DNA of 64,000 bases from contig DATISF010000043.1 of NCBI GenBank assembly GCA_035468985.1, positions 79,649 through 143,648 of the forward strand, read 5' to 3'. Position 1 is the stretch's first letter, and each line of letters begins with the position of its first letter. Under the pieces are notes generated by a model. It searched no databases, had not been told where the DNA came from, and saw nothing but the letters and a program-made list of their open reading frames with translations. The stretch is from DASVHS01 sp035468985. GTDB taxonomy: Bacteria; Acidobacteriota; Thermoanaerobaculia; Gp7-AA8. Positions 50,901 to 58,547 of the stretch are shown here, in pieces. Both the position numbers and the translations under genes were made by a program.

Positions 50901-51172
50901 GTGACCGTGTAGGGTCCGCCGACTCGGGCGTTTGGGATGGTGAAACGGCCGTTCGGGCCGGTCACCGTCGTGTAATGCGTGCCGGTGGGGATGTGAGCTG
51001 CATCGATCGTTACACCGGGAAGCGCACTGCCGTCCGCGCCGACGACGACGCCGGTGATCGTACCGGTCGTGACCTGGGCATGCAGAGGCAGTACAAACGA
51101 GACGGACGCGACGAGCAATGCAAAGAAGAGATTGCGGAACGTCGTACGTCCGGAACTACAGGGAAGCGGCAT
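47906..51172 (-). CDS. TonB-dependent receptor, Oar-like
   Basis: A 1088-residue outer-membrane receptor. ATG 51172 follows a perfect AGGAGG. Signal peptide (FRNLFFALLVASVSFVLPLHAQ), carboxypeptidase-regulatory domain (TGTITGVVVGADGSALPGVT), plug (RYNNIQIDGAVNNDLFG, GFTGGGINAVTRSGGNALSG) and a large barrel with a clear final strand LRVGLRVSF. It is ended by a strong terminator. Location upstream of two phosphatases on the same strand suggests it may take up phosphate-containing organic compounds, but this is inference; the terminator argues against simple co-transcription. Distinct from the receptor at 31620. Confidence 0.93.
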   Translation of the reverse strand: MPLPCSSGRTTFRNLFFALLVASVSFVLPLHAQVTTGTITGVVVGADGSALPGVTIDAAHIPTGTHYTTVTGPNGRFTIPNARVGGPYTVTANLEGFKPNTSDFVQVRLGESSEVPITLQLAAVTEAITVTAQVDPIINPGHTGATSSVSTKQIEQLPTVNRQIQDFARTNPYFSIRASDPSATEMTVAGRNNRYNNIQIDGAVNNDLFGLAATGTPGGQANTPPISIDAIQQLQLVVSPYDVRQGGFTGGGINAVTRSGGNALSGSVYGTKRSQTFVGKDVPQFPRGTGIIEKPITNFDYKQYGGRLGGPIMRDKLFFFVNGERNRQSQPQGVSANGTTATSYSNSTQDAVCGGTPGCSAARLRQDLIDKYKFDPGPLGDLGLLTPSDLAFFRLDFNASPGNALTLRHNYVKGSTDIFSGNAARTGSRFSFPTTEYTQANKTNSTVAQWNAVFSGTSFNEARVGYQTIKDLRDVPVQFPSIEIGGSNQNATLNAGTERFSGANALDQTITEITDDYTWIRGNHTFVFGTHNELFHFKNLFLSESNGYYFYPTLAAFENQDCATGCEYRISYATGSDPRRATAFGAQQYGLYASDQWHLTNDMTLVFGVRADKPRFNDTPSFNQIVQDAIGYNTATHPGEELVVSPRVGFNWNRNGQQVRGGVGVFAGRTPYVWISNAYAGTGVEQVALACRTVDKCSVPQFSPDPNSQPKLGAAGALSVDLVDQSFKFPRLLRTTLGYDRDLIFGIRGTAEVLYSRTLEDVYYENLNNVQNGTSALDGRPTYARRSTKLVDATFLTNTTKGDDTTESLQLIRPFSRGLTVSAGYAHQRARSAFDATSSRAVSNWRFQHSQGDIFTPTIGTSAFEQKNRFNLNVAYTINTGIFGHNFGLYYNAQSGRPYSLIMGGDPNRDTNASNDLLYVPGGADKFILCPSNATAPTSTSPCGSRTALDSNIFQDFIRSAGLDPNKAQILNKYQSYEPWSRHLDFHYGLMLPVKMVNTELTLDMLNLLHYFNKDSGNVYFVSNQNYTNTVTYVGQDSASGKPIYRENSTTLNSAGQRTLGSLTPGRQFSIADLQSRWQLRVGLRVSF

Positions 51173-51281
51173 ATGTCCTCCTGTACCAATCTTGCGAAAC
51201 TGGACTTCTCGTCGGGCGGGCCACACGATCGAGCGATTTCTGCGGTGCTTAAAGTTATCGCACCCGAAACATTCCGTAAAG

Positions 51282-52661
51282 CTAAAAGCTCTTCAGGAAG
51301 GCTTCGTTCGAGGGAAACTTCTGCAGGCGTTCGAGCAGCATCTTCATTGCTGTCATCGGATCGGTGCCGGCAAGCGCCCGCCGGAGCGTATGAATCTTGG
51401 GTAGGACGGCCGGCGGCAGGAGCTTCTCCTCCTTGCGCGTTCCGGTCTGGGCGATGTTCATGGCCGGGAAGATGCGGCGCTCGAACAGGCCGCGGTCGAG
51501 GACGATCTCCGTGTTGCCGGTCCCCTTGAACTCCTGGAAGATGACCTCGTCCATGCGCGACCCGGTGTCGATCAGCGCCGTCGCGACGATTGTCAAAGAG
51601 CCCCAATCCTCAGCGTTCCGCGCCGCACCGAAGAACCGGCGCGGCTTCTCCATCGTCCGGGCGTCGATTCCGCCGGAGAGGATCTTTCCCGATCCTCGCT
51701 GCTCGTTGTTGTATGCGCGTGACATGCGTGTAATGGAGTCGCAAAGAATCACGACATCCTTCTTGATCTCGACGAGGCGCCGCGCGCGCTCGATGACGGT
51801 TTCGGCGATGAGGATGTGATTTTCCGCCGTCTCGTCCGAGCTGGAGGCGATCACGTCGCCCTTCTCGATGGAGCGCCGGAAGTCGGTGACTTCTTCGGGA
51901 CGCTCGTCGACGAGGAGAACCATCACCAGCACGTCGGGATGATTCGTATTGATGCCGTGAGCGATGTCTTTGAGGAGCGTCGTCTTTCCCGCCTTCGGCG
52001 GTGCGACGACGAGGCATCGCTGTCCTTTGCCGAGGGGGGAGAGGAGATCGAGCACGCGGGTGGTGAGACGTTCCGGCTCGGTCTCCAGCTTGAACATTTC
52101 GTTCGGATCGATGGAGATGAGCTCCGAGAACGGGCGGCGCGACTCGCGGTACTCCTCGAGCGCCATCCCTTCGACCTGCTCGAGTCCGACGAGCTCGAGA
52201 GCATTTCCGGCGCGGCGCGCCTGGCCGCCGAGGAGAAGGCCGGCCTGGAGGTGGAGCTTCTCGATCGTCGATCGCGGAACGATCGTGTCGGTCGGCGTCG
52301 GAACGAAGTTGTTCTCGACGCTGACGAGAAGTCCGGAGCCGTTGGGCTTGATGTAGAGAACGCCCGCGGTGGCGATGAGCTCGCCCGGCGCGATGTCGAC
52401 CGCGGCCGGCGGAAGCGCGCTGCCCCCGGCGTCGGAGATCAACCCGCCGCGATTGCGTCCGCGGCGTCGGGAGCGGCGGCGGCGACGGCCGAACTGCTGG
52501 CGGTCACCGCCCGGCTGCTGTGAGAGAGCTTCGTTGCCCGGCTCGGGAGCCGAGTCTCTGCCGAACGAAGACGGCTGCTGCTGCGACCCGCCCCCTTCCA
52601 TGGGAGCGCCGCGGCGTCTCCGCCGGCGCCGCTTACGCGGCGTACGATTTTCTGGCGTCAT
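51282..52661 (-). CDS. rho: Transcription termination factor Rho with Arg-rich N-terminal extension
   Basis: A 459-residue hexameric RNA helicase. The first ~80 residues are disordered and very Arg-rich (TPRKRRRRRRRG, FGRRRRRSRRRGRNRGG) with a Gly/Gln stretch. The CSD-type RNA-binding domain follows (DIAPGELIATAGVLYIKPNG), then the ATPase with GQRCLVVAPPKAGKTTLL (Walker A), VLLVDERPEEVTDF (Walker B), and the Q/R loops RAYNNEQRGSGKILSGGIDA. Such N-terminal basic insertions occur in several high-GC phyla and may aid RNA binding. No ribosome-binding site is evident. Confidence 0.97.
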   Translation of the reverse strand: MTPENRTPRKRRRRRRRGAPMEGGGSQQQPSSFGRDSAPEPGNEALSQQPGGDRQQFGRRRRRSRRRGRNRGGLISDAGGSALPPAAVDIAPGELIATAGVLYIKPNGSGLLVSVENNFVPTPTDTIVPRSTIEKLHLQAGLLLGGQARRAGNALELVGLEQVEGMALEEYRESRRPFSELISIDPNEMFKLETEPERLTTRVLDLLSPLGKGQRCLVVAPPKAGKTTLLKDIAHGINTNHPDVLVMVLLVDERPEEVTDFRRSIEKGDVIASSSDETAENHILIAETVIERARRLVEIKKDVVILCDSITRMSRAYNNEQRGSGKILSGGIDARTMEKPRRFFGAARNAEDWGSLTIVATALIDTGSRMDEVIFQEFKGTGNTEIVLDRGLFERRIFPAMNIAQTGTRKEEKLLPPAVLPKIHTLRRALAGTDPMTAMKMLLERLQKFPSNEAFLKSF

Positions 52662-52927
52662 GCGAACTCAAAAACCGAATGTGCGTTGTCACCGTCGAGT
52701 CCCGGGATTGCGGCGAAGGAAGGCGGAGAGTCAACTCTCAAACGCCCGGCTCGGAAGCCCCTTGCGATCGCCGCACGAGGTGCCGGCGAAGTATGGGGGA
52801 GGTTACGAGAAAAAAGCAAGTCAGAAGTCAGAAGGCCGAAGTCGGAAGTCAGAAGTCACTTCTGCCCTTCTGCCTTCTGACTTCTGCCTTCAATCCGTTA
52901 CAATTCTCCAAGGCCGCATCTCCGTAA
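52662..52927. other. Intergenic region between rho and the kinase gene
   Basis: No gene is seen. The right part holds an R5 repeat pair; divergent promoters for rho and the kinase gene would be expected here but are not clear. Confidence 0.4.
52818..52891. repeat. R5 inverted repeat pair
   Basis: AAGTCAGAAGTCAGAAGGCC ... then ACTTCTGCCCTTCTGCCTTC and GACTTCTGCCTTC: inverted tracts of TTCTGCC/TTCTGAC units that could form a long imperfect hairpin. Related to 4283-4320. Confidence 0.8.
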
Positions 52928-55681
52928 ATGCCAGAAAACATTCTCGTCGTCGAGTACGAGCCACGCTACGCCGAGCGCGTCCGGCTGGCGCTGACCGGTC
53001 AGCCTTTCGAGGCGCGGTTCGCCAAGGATGGAGAAGAGGCGATGCGAGCGCTCGACGATTACCTGCCCAAGCTCATCGTCCTCTCGTCCGTCGTTCCGAA
53101 AGTCAGCGCGCCGGAGCTCATTCGCGCCATCCGCGGCCGCAATGCGCTGCAGCAGACGCCCATCCTCCTCACGGTTTCGGGTTACACCGGAAACGCCCCG
53201 AAGCAGGACGCCGTCCGTATGGGCGCCTCGGACATCCTCCCCAAGCCCTACTCCGAATCCGAATTCCTCGGCAAGGTGCAGCAGATGCTCGGAGTGGGGC
53301 AACTCACATCCAGCCAGATCTTCGGCGACCTTCTCCACGACGAGACGGTCCTCGAAGCCACCGTCACGAATCCCGGAGTCAAGAAACCGATGAACCCGAA
53401 AGACGACGTCGACAAGATGCTCGAGCAGACGCTTGCCGGCGTCATGGGCAGAAAGAAGGATGCTTCCGCGAAGCCGAAGACCGCTCCCGGCACATCCGAT
53501 CTCGACAAGCGGTTGCAGGACACACTCTCCGGCCTCGAGAAGAGCGCGCGCAGGACAGCAGCGGGAACGACTCCCGTTCCGAAACCTGTGCCGGTGCCAG
53601 ATGTAGCCCCCGCTTCGGACGGGTCCCCACCGGCTAAGGCCGGCGCTCCATCGCCCATCGAGAGCGTTCCGATCTCGCAGCCGATCATTCAGCAGGCTGC
53701 GCCGGCACCCGCCCCAAAAGTGGAAGAGGAGGAGCCCACCGACGGCGTTCGCTTCGGCCAGTACGTGCTCCTCGAGAAAATCGCGACAGGCGGGATGGCC
53801 GAAGTCTGGAAGGCGCGCATGCGCGGTGTGGAGGGATTTCAGAAGATCGTCGCGATCAAGAAGATCCTGCCGCACCTCTCCGACAATCAGGAATTCATCG
53901 AGATGTTCGTCGATGAGGCGAAGCTCGCGGCGCAGCTCAACCATAACAACATCATCCACATCTACGACCTCGGCAAGATCGCCAGCTCGTACTACATCGC
54001 CATGGAGTACGTCGACGGTCACGACCTGAAGACGATCCTTAAGCGCGCGCAGGAGCGCGATCACCCGGTCGGTCCGGAGATCGCGCTGTTCGTGGCCTCG
54101 AAGGTGGCCGCGGCACTCGATTACGCGCACCGCCGCCGCGACTTCGATCAGAAGGAGCTGGGACTCGTCCACCGCGACGTGTCGCCGCAGAACGTTCTCA
54201 TCTCGCAGGAAGGTGACATCAAGCTCTGCGACTTCGGCATTGCCAAGGCGGCCTCGAAGGCATCGCACACGCAGGCCGGTGCACTGAAAGGCAAGCTGCA
54301 GTACATGTCGCCCGAGCAGGCGTCGGGCAAACCGATCGACCGGCGCAGCGACATCTTCGCTCTTGCGGCCGTGCTGTTCGAGATGCTCACCGCGAAGAAG
54401 CTGTTCACCGGCGAGAACGAGATCTCGATCCTGGACCAGGTTCGCGAGGCGCGCATCACTCCGCCTTCGAAGCTGAACGACGAGGTGACGCCCGACATCG
54501 ACCGCGTCGTCCTCAAGGCGTTGGAGAAGGATCCGGCGCAGCGTTATCAAACCGCGGGCGAACTGGCTCGCGACATCGACTCGATCCTCTACAACATGAA
54601 GCCGACCCCGACGAGCGCCGATCTCGCCATCTACATGCACCGGCTGTGGAGCGAAGAGCCGGTCGTACATCATCGCGTCGAAGAGCCGGAGAGAACCGTT
54701 GTCGACGAAGTGCCGGATCTGGCGGCCGCCGCCCCTCCGCCGAAACCAGCGCCCGTGCCGGTCATCGCGGCGCACGCGTCGGCGATCGCTGCAACGACCG
54801 CTCCCGGCAACGTGGTCATGCCGGCGTGGGATGCACCGCGGCCGGCGACAAAGGCCAAGAAATCCGCGGCCGTACCGTTGTCGATCGCGGCGCTGCTCGT
54901 TGCAGGAGTCATCGGTGGGTTCTTCTACTTCCGCAGCCGTGGCGCGTCGGCTCCGGCCCCCGCCGCGGGAAAACCTGCGGCCGCAGCCACGGCGAACACT
55001 CCCGCTCCCTCGCCGGTTACGACGACTCAGCCCGCGGCCGCTGTCGACACTTCTGCAACTGCCGCGGCGACAACGATGGCGCCGCAGCCACCGGCGCTCG
55101 ATCAGGCGGCGGTCAATATCGAGGTGCAGAAGCGTCTTGCCGCCGAGCGCACGCGGCTCGAACAGCAATCGCAGGCGCGAACGCAGCCCCAACCGGCATC
55201 GACCGCGAGCTCGGCTCCGCCTCCGGTGCGGCGTCCGGTGGAATCGCAGCCGGTCACGCAAACCGTTGCACCGCCACCCGTGCAGAACACGCAGACGCAG
55301 GCTCCGCCTCCGGCGACCGCGACGCAGGCGCCCCCAACTCAGACGGCCGCTGCCGACACCGCCCCTGCAGCACCGCGCGTGCGCGAGGGCGATCTCGTCG
55401 CGGCGGGAACCGAGGGCCTCGTTCCGGCACGCGTGCTCCGCAGGGGATCCGTTCCCTATCCGGCGATCGCTCGTGCGCAGCGCATCGAGGGCACGGTCAT
55501 CCTCAGCGTTCTCGTGTCCGAGGCCGGTCAGGTGCTGGACCTGAAAGTGGTTCGCGGACGGCCGGCTGGTCTCAATGAAGCGGCCGAGCAAATCATCCGG
55601 CGCTCGACGTTCGCCCCGCCGACGAAGGACGGCGTCCGCGTGAAGGCGTGGACCACGGTGCCCGTAGACTTCAAGCTATAA
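52928..55681 (+). CDS. Pseudo-receiver / Ser-Thr kinase / TonB C-terminal fusion
   Basis: A 917-residue protein. Residues 1-120 are a receiver fold (ILVVEYEPRYAERVRLALTG, LPKPYSE) in which the acidic pocket is EYE and the phospho-acceptor position is Ser (LIVLSSVVP), so it is probably not phosphorylated. A linker, partly an R3 repeat (~225-242), leads to a Ser/Thr kinase (~276-545: ATGGMAEVW loop, HRDVSPQNVL, DFGIAKA, YMSPEQASG). One membrane helix (SIAALLVAGVIGGFFYF, ~650) is followed by a long Pro/Ala/Gln spacer and a TonB C-terminal domain (SVPYPAIARAQRIEGTVILS, end ~917). The kinase is cytoplasmic and TonB periplasmic, giving a transmembrane link of signalling to outer-membrane energisation. 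Start ATG 52928. Confidence 0.93.
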   Translation: MPENILVVEYEPRYAERVRLALTGQPFEARFAKDGEEAMRALDDYLPKLIVLSSVVPKVSAPELIRAIRGRNALQQTPILLTVSGYTGNAPKQDAVRMGASDILPKPYSESEFLGKVQQMLGVGQLTSSQIFGDLLHDETVLEATVTNPGVKKPMNPKDDVDKMLEQTLAGVMGRKKDASAKPKTAPGTSDLDKRLQDTLSGLEKSARRTAAGTTPVPKPVPVPDVAPASDGSPPAKAGAPSPIESVPISQPIIQQAAPAPAPKVEEEEPTDGVRFGQYVLLEKIATGGMAEVWKARMRGVEGFQKIVAIKKILPHLSDNQEFIEMFVDEAKLAAQLNHNNIIHIYDLGKIASSYYIAMEYVDGHDLKTILKRAQERDHPVGPEIALFVASKVAAALDYAHRRRDFDQKELGLVHRDVSPQNVLISQEGDIKLCDFGIAKAASKASHTQAGALKGKLQYMSPEQASGKPIDRRSDIFALAAVLFEMLTAKKLFTGENEISILDQVREARITPPSKLNDEVTPDIDRVVLKALEKDPAQRYQTAGELARDIDSILYNMKPTPTSADLAIYMHRLWSEEPVVHHRVEEPERTVVDEVPDLAAAAPPPKPAPVPVIAAHASAIAATTAPGNVVMPAWDAPRPATKAKKSAAVPLSIAALLVAGVIGGFFYFRSRGASAPAPAAGKPAAAATANTPAPSPVTTTQPAAAVDTSATAAATTMAPQPPALDQAAVNIEVQKRLAAERTRLEQQSQARTQPQPASTASSAPPPVRRPVESQPVTQTVAPPPVQNTQTQAPPPATATQAPPTQTAAADTAPAAPRVREGDLVAAGTEGLVPARVLRRGSVPYPAIARAQRIEGTVILSVLVSEAGQVLDLKVVRGRPAGLNEAAEQIIRRSTFAPPTKDGVRVKAWTTVPVDFKL
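53601..53653 (+). repeat. R3 repeat inside the receiver-kinase gene
   Basis: ATGTAGCCCCCGCTTCGGAC ... ACCGGCTAAGGCCGGCGCTCCAT; diverged but clearly R3. In the frame of the gene it encodes DVAPASDGSPPAKAGAPS in the interdomain linker. Confidence 0.75.
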
Positions 55682-55719
55682 TCGCCGCGCTTCGGTGAGC
55701 GGCTTGGAGGGTGTGAGAA

Positions 55720-55950
55720 ATGGCGGTTCTGACCGATCAGCAGCGTAAGTTTTACGAAACGACTCTGCAGGTCACGAAACAGGAAATCAGCGAGCTCAAA
55801 GACCAGATCGAAGAAGAGCTTTCGAAAGTGAAGGATCGCATCGCCGAACTGCAGACTGCCATCACCGCCTCCAAACAGATGTACGCCGCCGCCTGCGCCC
55901 GCCTCGGCGTTCCGAACGATCTCGAGGATGAAGAGGGCGGCGAGTCGTAG
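55720..55950 (+). CDS. Small coiled-coil protein
   Basis: A 76-residue, highly charged protein with heptad-like spacing (YETTLQVTKQEISELKDQIE, EELSKVKDRIAELQTAITAS), predicted to be one or two long helices, and an acidic tail (LEDEEGGES). Ribosome-binding site GGAGG lies 10 bases before ATG 55720. Function not recognised. The binding-protein gene starts inside its 3' end (23-base overlap), so it is coupled to the ABC importer. Confidence 0.7.
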   Translation: MAVLTDQQRKFYETTLQVTKQEISELKDQIEEELSKVKDRIAELQTAITASKQMYAAACARLGVPNDLEDEEGGES

Positions 55951-56788
55951 CGCCCTCATCCTCCTCCTCTTCGCGCTGACCTGCGCGCCGCACGAGCCGG
56001 CCGCGGTTCGCGACGACCTCAACCGCCCCGTCTCGCTTCCCCCGAACATTCGCCGCGTGATCACGCTCGCTCCGAATCTCACCGAGATGCTGTTCGCCGT
56101 CGGCGCGGCCGACCGCATCGCGGGCACCGACGATTTCTCCGACGAGCCCGCGGCAGCGAAGCGATTGCCGAAAGTCGGCGGAATGCAGCCGAACATCGAG
56201 AAGATCGTTTCGCTCAAGCCGGATCTCGTCCTGGCCACGACCTCCGGGAATCAGCCGAATCTTTCGCCGGCGCTGGCCGCGGTGCACATCCCGCTGTTCG
56301 TCGTGCGCACGGACCGTCTCGACGAGATTCCGGCGGCGATGGAGCGCATTGCCGCGCTGCTGCACGCACCGGGTGCGAATGCCGCACAGGAGCTGCGGGT
56401 GCGAATCGCGCAACAGAAGCGCAGGCGAGCGCGTCCGCCGCGAGTGCTGTTCGCCGTGTGGGCCGATCCGCTTTATGTCGCCGGCCGAAAGACGTTCAGC
56501 GATGATCTGCTGGTGCTCGCCGGTGCACAGAACGCGGTGCAGCTCGACGGCTGGCCGCAATATTCGATGGAGTCGCTGGTCGCCAATCCGCCCGACATCA
56601 TTCTCTATCCGTCGAAGCCGGTGTCGCGCGCGCAGCTCGAGAAGCTGCTCGATGTCGCTCCGGCGCTGAAGGAGCGCATCGCCATTGTCGGCGTCGACGA
56701 GAACCTGTTCACGCGCCCCGGTCCGCGCGTCGCGGAGGCGGCGGCGCGACTGAATCAGATCCTGGATCAGTGGGAACGAGCGAAGTGA
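55928..56788 (+). CDS. Cobalamin/Fe-siderophore substrate-binding protein (BtuF-like)
   Basis: A 286-residue class III periplasmic binding protein. An N-terminal hydrophobic segment (ALILLLFALTC) with Cys19 may act as a lipobox, though Thr precedes the Cys. The two lobes contain RVITLAPNLTEMLFAVGAAD, KVGGMQPNIEKIVSLKPDLV and FAVWADPLYVAGRKTFSDDL, linked by the single long helix typical of BtuF/FhuD. Genes for permease and ATPase follow in order. Vitamin B12 is favoured by the BtuF-like LAPNLTEM segment, but iron-siderophore is not excluded. Confidence 0.9.
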   Translation: MKRAASRSALILLLFALTCAPHEPAAVRDDLNRPVSLPPNIRRVITLAPNLTEMLFAVGAADRIAGTDDFSDEPAAAKRLPKVGGMQPNIEKIVSLKPDLVLATTSGNQPNLSPALAAVHIPLFVVRTDRLDEIPAAMERIAALLHAPGANAAQELRVRIAQQKRRRARPPRVLFAVWADPLYVAGRKTFSDDLLVLAGAQNAVQLDGWPQYSMESLVANPPDIILYPSKPVSRAQLEKLLDVAPALKERIAIVGVDENLFTRPGPRVAEAAARLNQILDQWERAK

Positions 56789-57738
56789 CGCGCGCGGCTG
56801 CGTTGCTCGGGTTGCTGATCGTCGCCATCGCCATCGCCGTCTCGTTCGGTGCCACCGCGATCTCGTGGCGGGCGATTGCGTCAGGAGACGAGACCGCGCG
56901 CGCGATTCTCTTCAACATCCGTCTTCCTCGCGTTCTGACGGCAGCCCTTGTCGGCGCGATCCTCGCCGTGGCGGGACTGACATTTCAGACGCTTCTGCGC
57001 AATCCTCTCGCCGATCCGTTCATCCTCGGCGTCTCGGGCGGGGCCGCGGCGGGCGCTGCCGTGGCCACGGCATTCGGTCTGGCCCGCATCACCGCGGTCG
57101 TTCCGCTCGTCGCCTTCTGCGGCGCGCTGCTTGCCACCGCGGCGGTGTTTCTTCTGGCTCGACGCGGAAGTCACACCGATCCGACGCGACTTCTCCTCTC
57201 CGGTCTGGTGCTCAATGCGTTTTTCTCGGCCGTGATCCTGATCGCGTTCGCGCTCTCGCGTGAAAGCGATCTCACCGCCGCCCTGCGCTGGATGATGGGA
57301 ACGCTGTTCGGCGTCTCGTGGACGGACGTCATTCTGCTGGCCGTCCTGCTGGTCATCGCCATGATCGTGCTGGCCACGATCGGCAACGACCTGCGGATGC
57401 TCGTATTCGGCGAAGACGACGCGAAGTCGCGCGGCGTCGACGTCGAGCGGGTGAAACTGATCGGCTTCACGATCGCCTCGATCATCACCGGCGCCGCCGT
57501 CGCCGTCAGCGGCATCATCGGCTTCGTCGGCCTGCTCGTGCCGCATCTGATCCGCCTGGTGTGGCGGCGCGATTTCCGGATTCTTCTGCCGCTGTGCGCT
57601 CTCGGAGGCGCGACTCTGCTGGTCTTCGCCGATGTCGCCTCGCGCATCATCGTCACGTCCGCCGAGCTGCCGATCGGCGCATTCACCGCGCTCCTCGGCG
57701 TGCCGTTCTTTCTCTCGCTGCTTCGGAGGAACGGCTGA
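56785..57738 (+). CDS. FecCD/BtuC-family ABC permease
   Basis: A 317-residue permease from GTG 56785, overlapping the previous TGA (GTGA); GTG 56770 is an alternative. About ten membrane helices, with RLPRVLTAALVGAILAVAGL, LRNPLADPFILGVSGGAAAG (family signature), SGLVLNAFFSAVIL and GIIGFVGLLVPHLIRLVWRR near the C-terminus. This is the classical BtuC/FhuB/FecCD pattern for import across the inner membrane. The stop overlaps the ATPase start (TGATG). Confidence 0.94.
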   Translation: MTRAAALLGLLIVAIAIAVSFGATAISWRAIASGDETARAILFNIRLPRVLTAALVGAILAVAGLTFQTLLRNPLADPFILGVSGGAAAGAAVATAFGLARITAVVPLVAFCGALLATAAVFLLARRGSHTDPTRLLLSGLVLNAFFSAVILIAFALSRESDLTAALRWMMGTLFGVSWTDVILLAVLLVIAMIVLATIGNDLRMLVFGEDDAKSRGVDVERVKLIGFTIASIITGAAVAVSGIIGFVGLLVPHLIRLVWRRDFRILLPLCALGGATLLVFADVASRIIVTSAELPIGAFTALLGVPFFLSLLRRNG

Positions 57739-58502
57739 TGTTGACCGTTGCCAACACATCGTTCGCGTACGGCGATCGCGCCGCTCTTCGCGATGTGTCG
57801 CTGGAGATCGGCGAGACCGCGCTCGTTGCTCTGGCCGGGCCGAACGGATCGGGCAAATCGACGCTGCTGAAGCTGATGGCGCGCGTCATCGAGCCGCACA
57901 GCGGCGATATCCGCTTCCTCGGCCGGTCGTTGCAGGAGTGGAATGCAAAGGCTTATGCACAGCAGACCGGATACCTGCCGCAGGAGCCCGACTCCTCGTT
58001 TCCGATGCGGGCCATCGACGTCGTCGTCTCGGGGCGCGCGCCGTTTCTCACCCGATTCGGAATCGAAGGTGATTTCGATTTCGCCGAGGCGAAGGCGGCG
58101 CTGGAGATGTGCGATGCGGTGCATCTCGGGGAGCGCTATCTCGACGAGATGAGCGGCGGCGAGCGCAAGCGCGTGTTTCTCGCGCGCGTGCTCGCGGGGC
58201 GGCCCAAACTCATCCTTCTCGACGAGCCGCTCACCGCGCTCGACGTCGCGCACACTCAGCAATTCTCGAAACTGCTGCGTGAGATCGTCGACCGCACGCG
58301 TGCCACCGTGGTTTTCGCCTCGCACGATCTGAACTGGGCCGCGGCGTACAGCGACCGCATCATCGTGATGGAGAACGGCGCGGTCGCCGCAGACCTCCCG
58401 CCCGCCCGGCTCATGCAGCCGGAGGTCGTGAAGCGCCTGTTCGGATTCGATGCGGCGGCCGTGTCGGTGAACGGGAAGCCGTGGCTGGTGCCGCGGGTGT
58501 AG
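57738..58502 (+). CDS. ABC importer ATP-binding protein (BtuD/FhuC-like)
   Basis: A 254-residue ATPase with Walker A GPNGSGKST, Q-loop YLPQEPDSSF, signature MSGGERKRVFLARVLAG, Walker B LILLDEPLTALD and switch FASHDLNWAAAYSD. The arrangement following a FecCD permease and a BtuF-type binding protein makes a BtuFCD-type importer. Energy for the matching outer-membrane step could come from the TonB domain of the kinase fusion 300 bases upstream of the operon, by inference. Confidence 0.95.
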   Translation: MLTVANTSFAYGDRAALRDVSLEIGETALVALAGPNGSGKSTLLKLMARVIEPHSGDIRFLGRSLQEWNAKAYAQQTGYLPQEPDSSFPMRAIDVVVSGRAPFLTRFGIEGDFDFAEAKAALEMCDAVHLGERYLDEMSGGERKRVFLARVLAGRPKLILLDEPLTALDVAHTQQFSKLLREIVDRTRATVVFASHDLNWAAAYSDRIIVMENGAVAADLPPARLMQPEVVKRLFGFDAAAVSVNGKPWLVPRV

Positions 58503-58547
58503 AGACTCAACCGTAAACGCGTTCGGTCGTATCCCGTCCAACCAACT

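Noticed and set aside
47456..51529. Very long plus-strand open frame of 1357 codons
   Set aside because: It is antisense to the acid phosphatase, the TonB receptor and rho, whose family motifs and ribosome-binding sites are clear; the frame is Arg/Val-rich shadow sequence of GC-rich DNA.
52898..55591. Minus-strand frame of 897 codons
   Set aside because: Antisense shadow of the receiver-kinase-TonB gene; Arg/His-rich with no domain.
55682..55719. Cobalamin riboswitch before the BtuFCD-like genes
   Set aside because: Only 38 bases lie before the small coiled-coil gene, far too short for the riboswitch.
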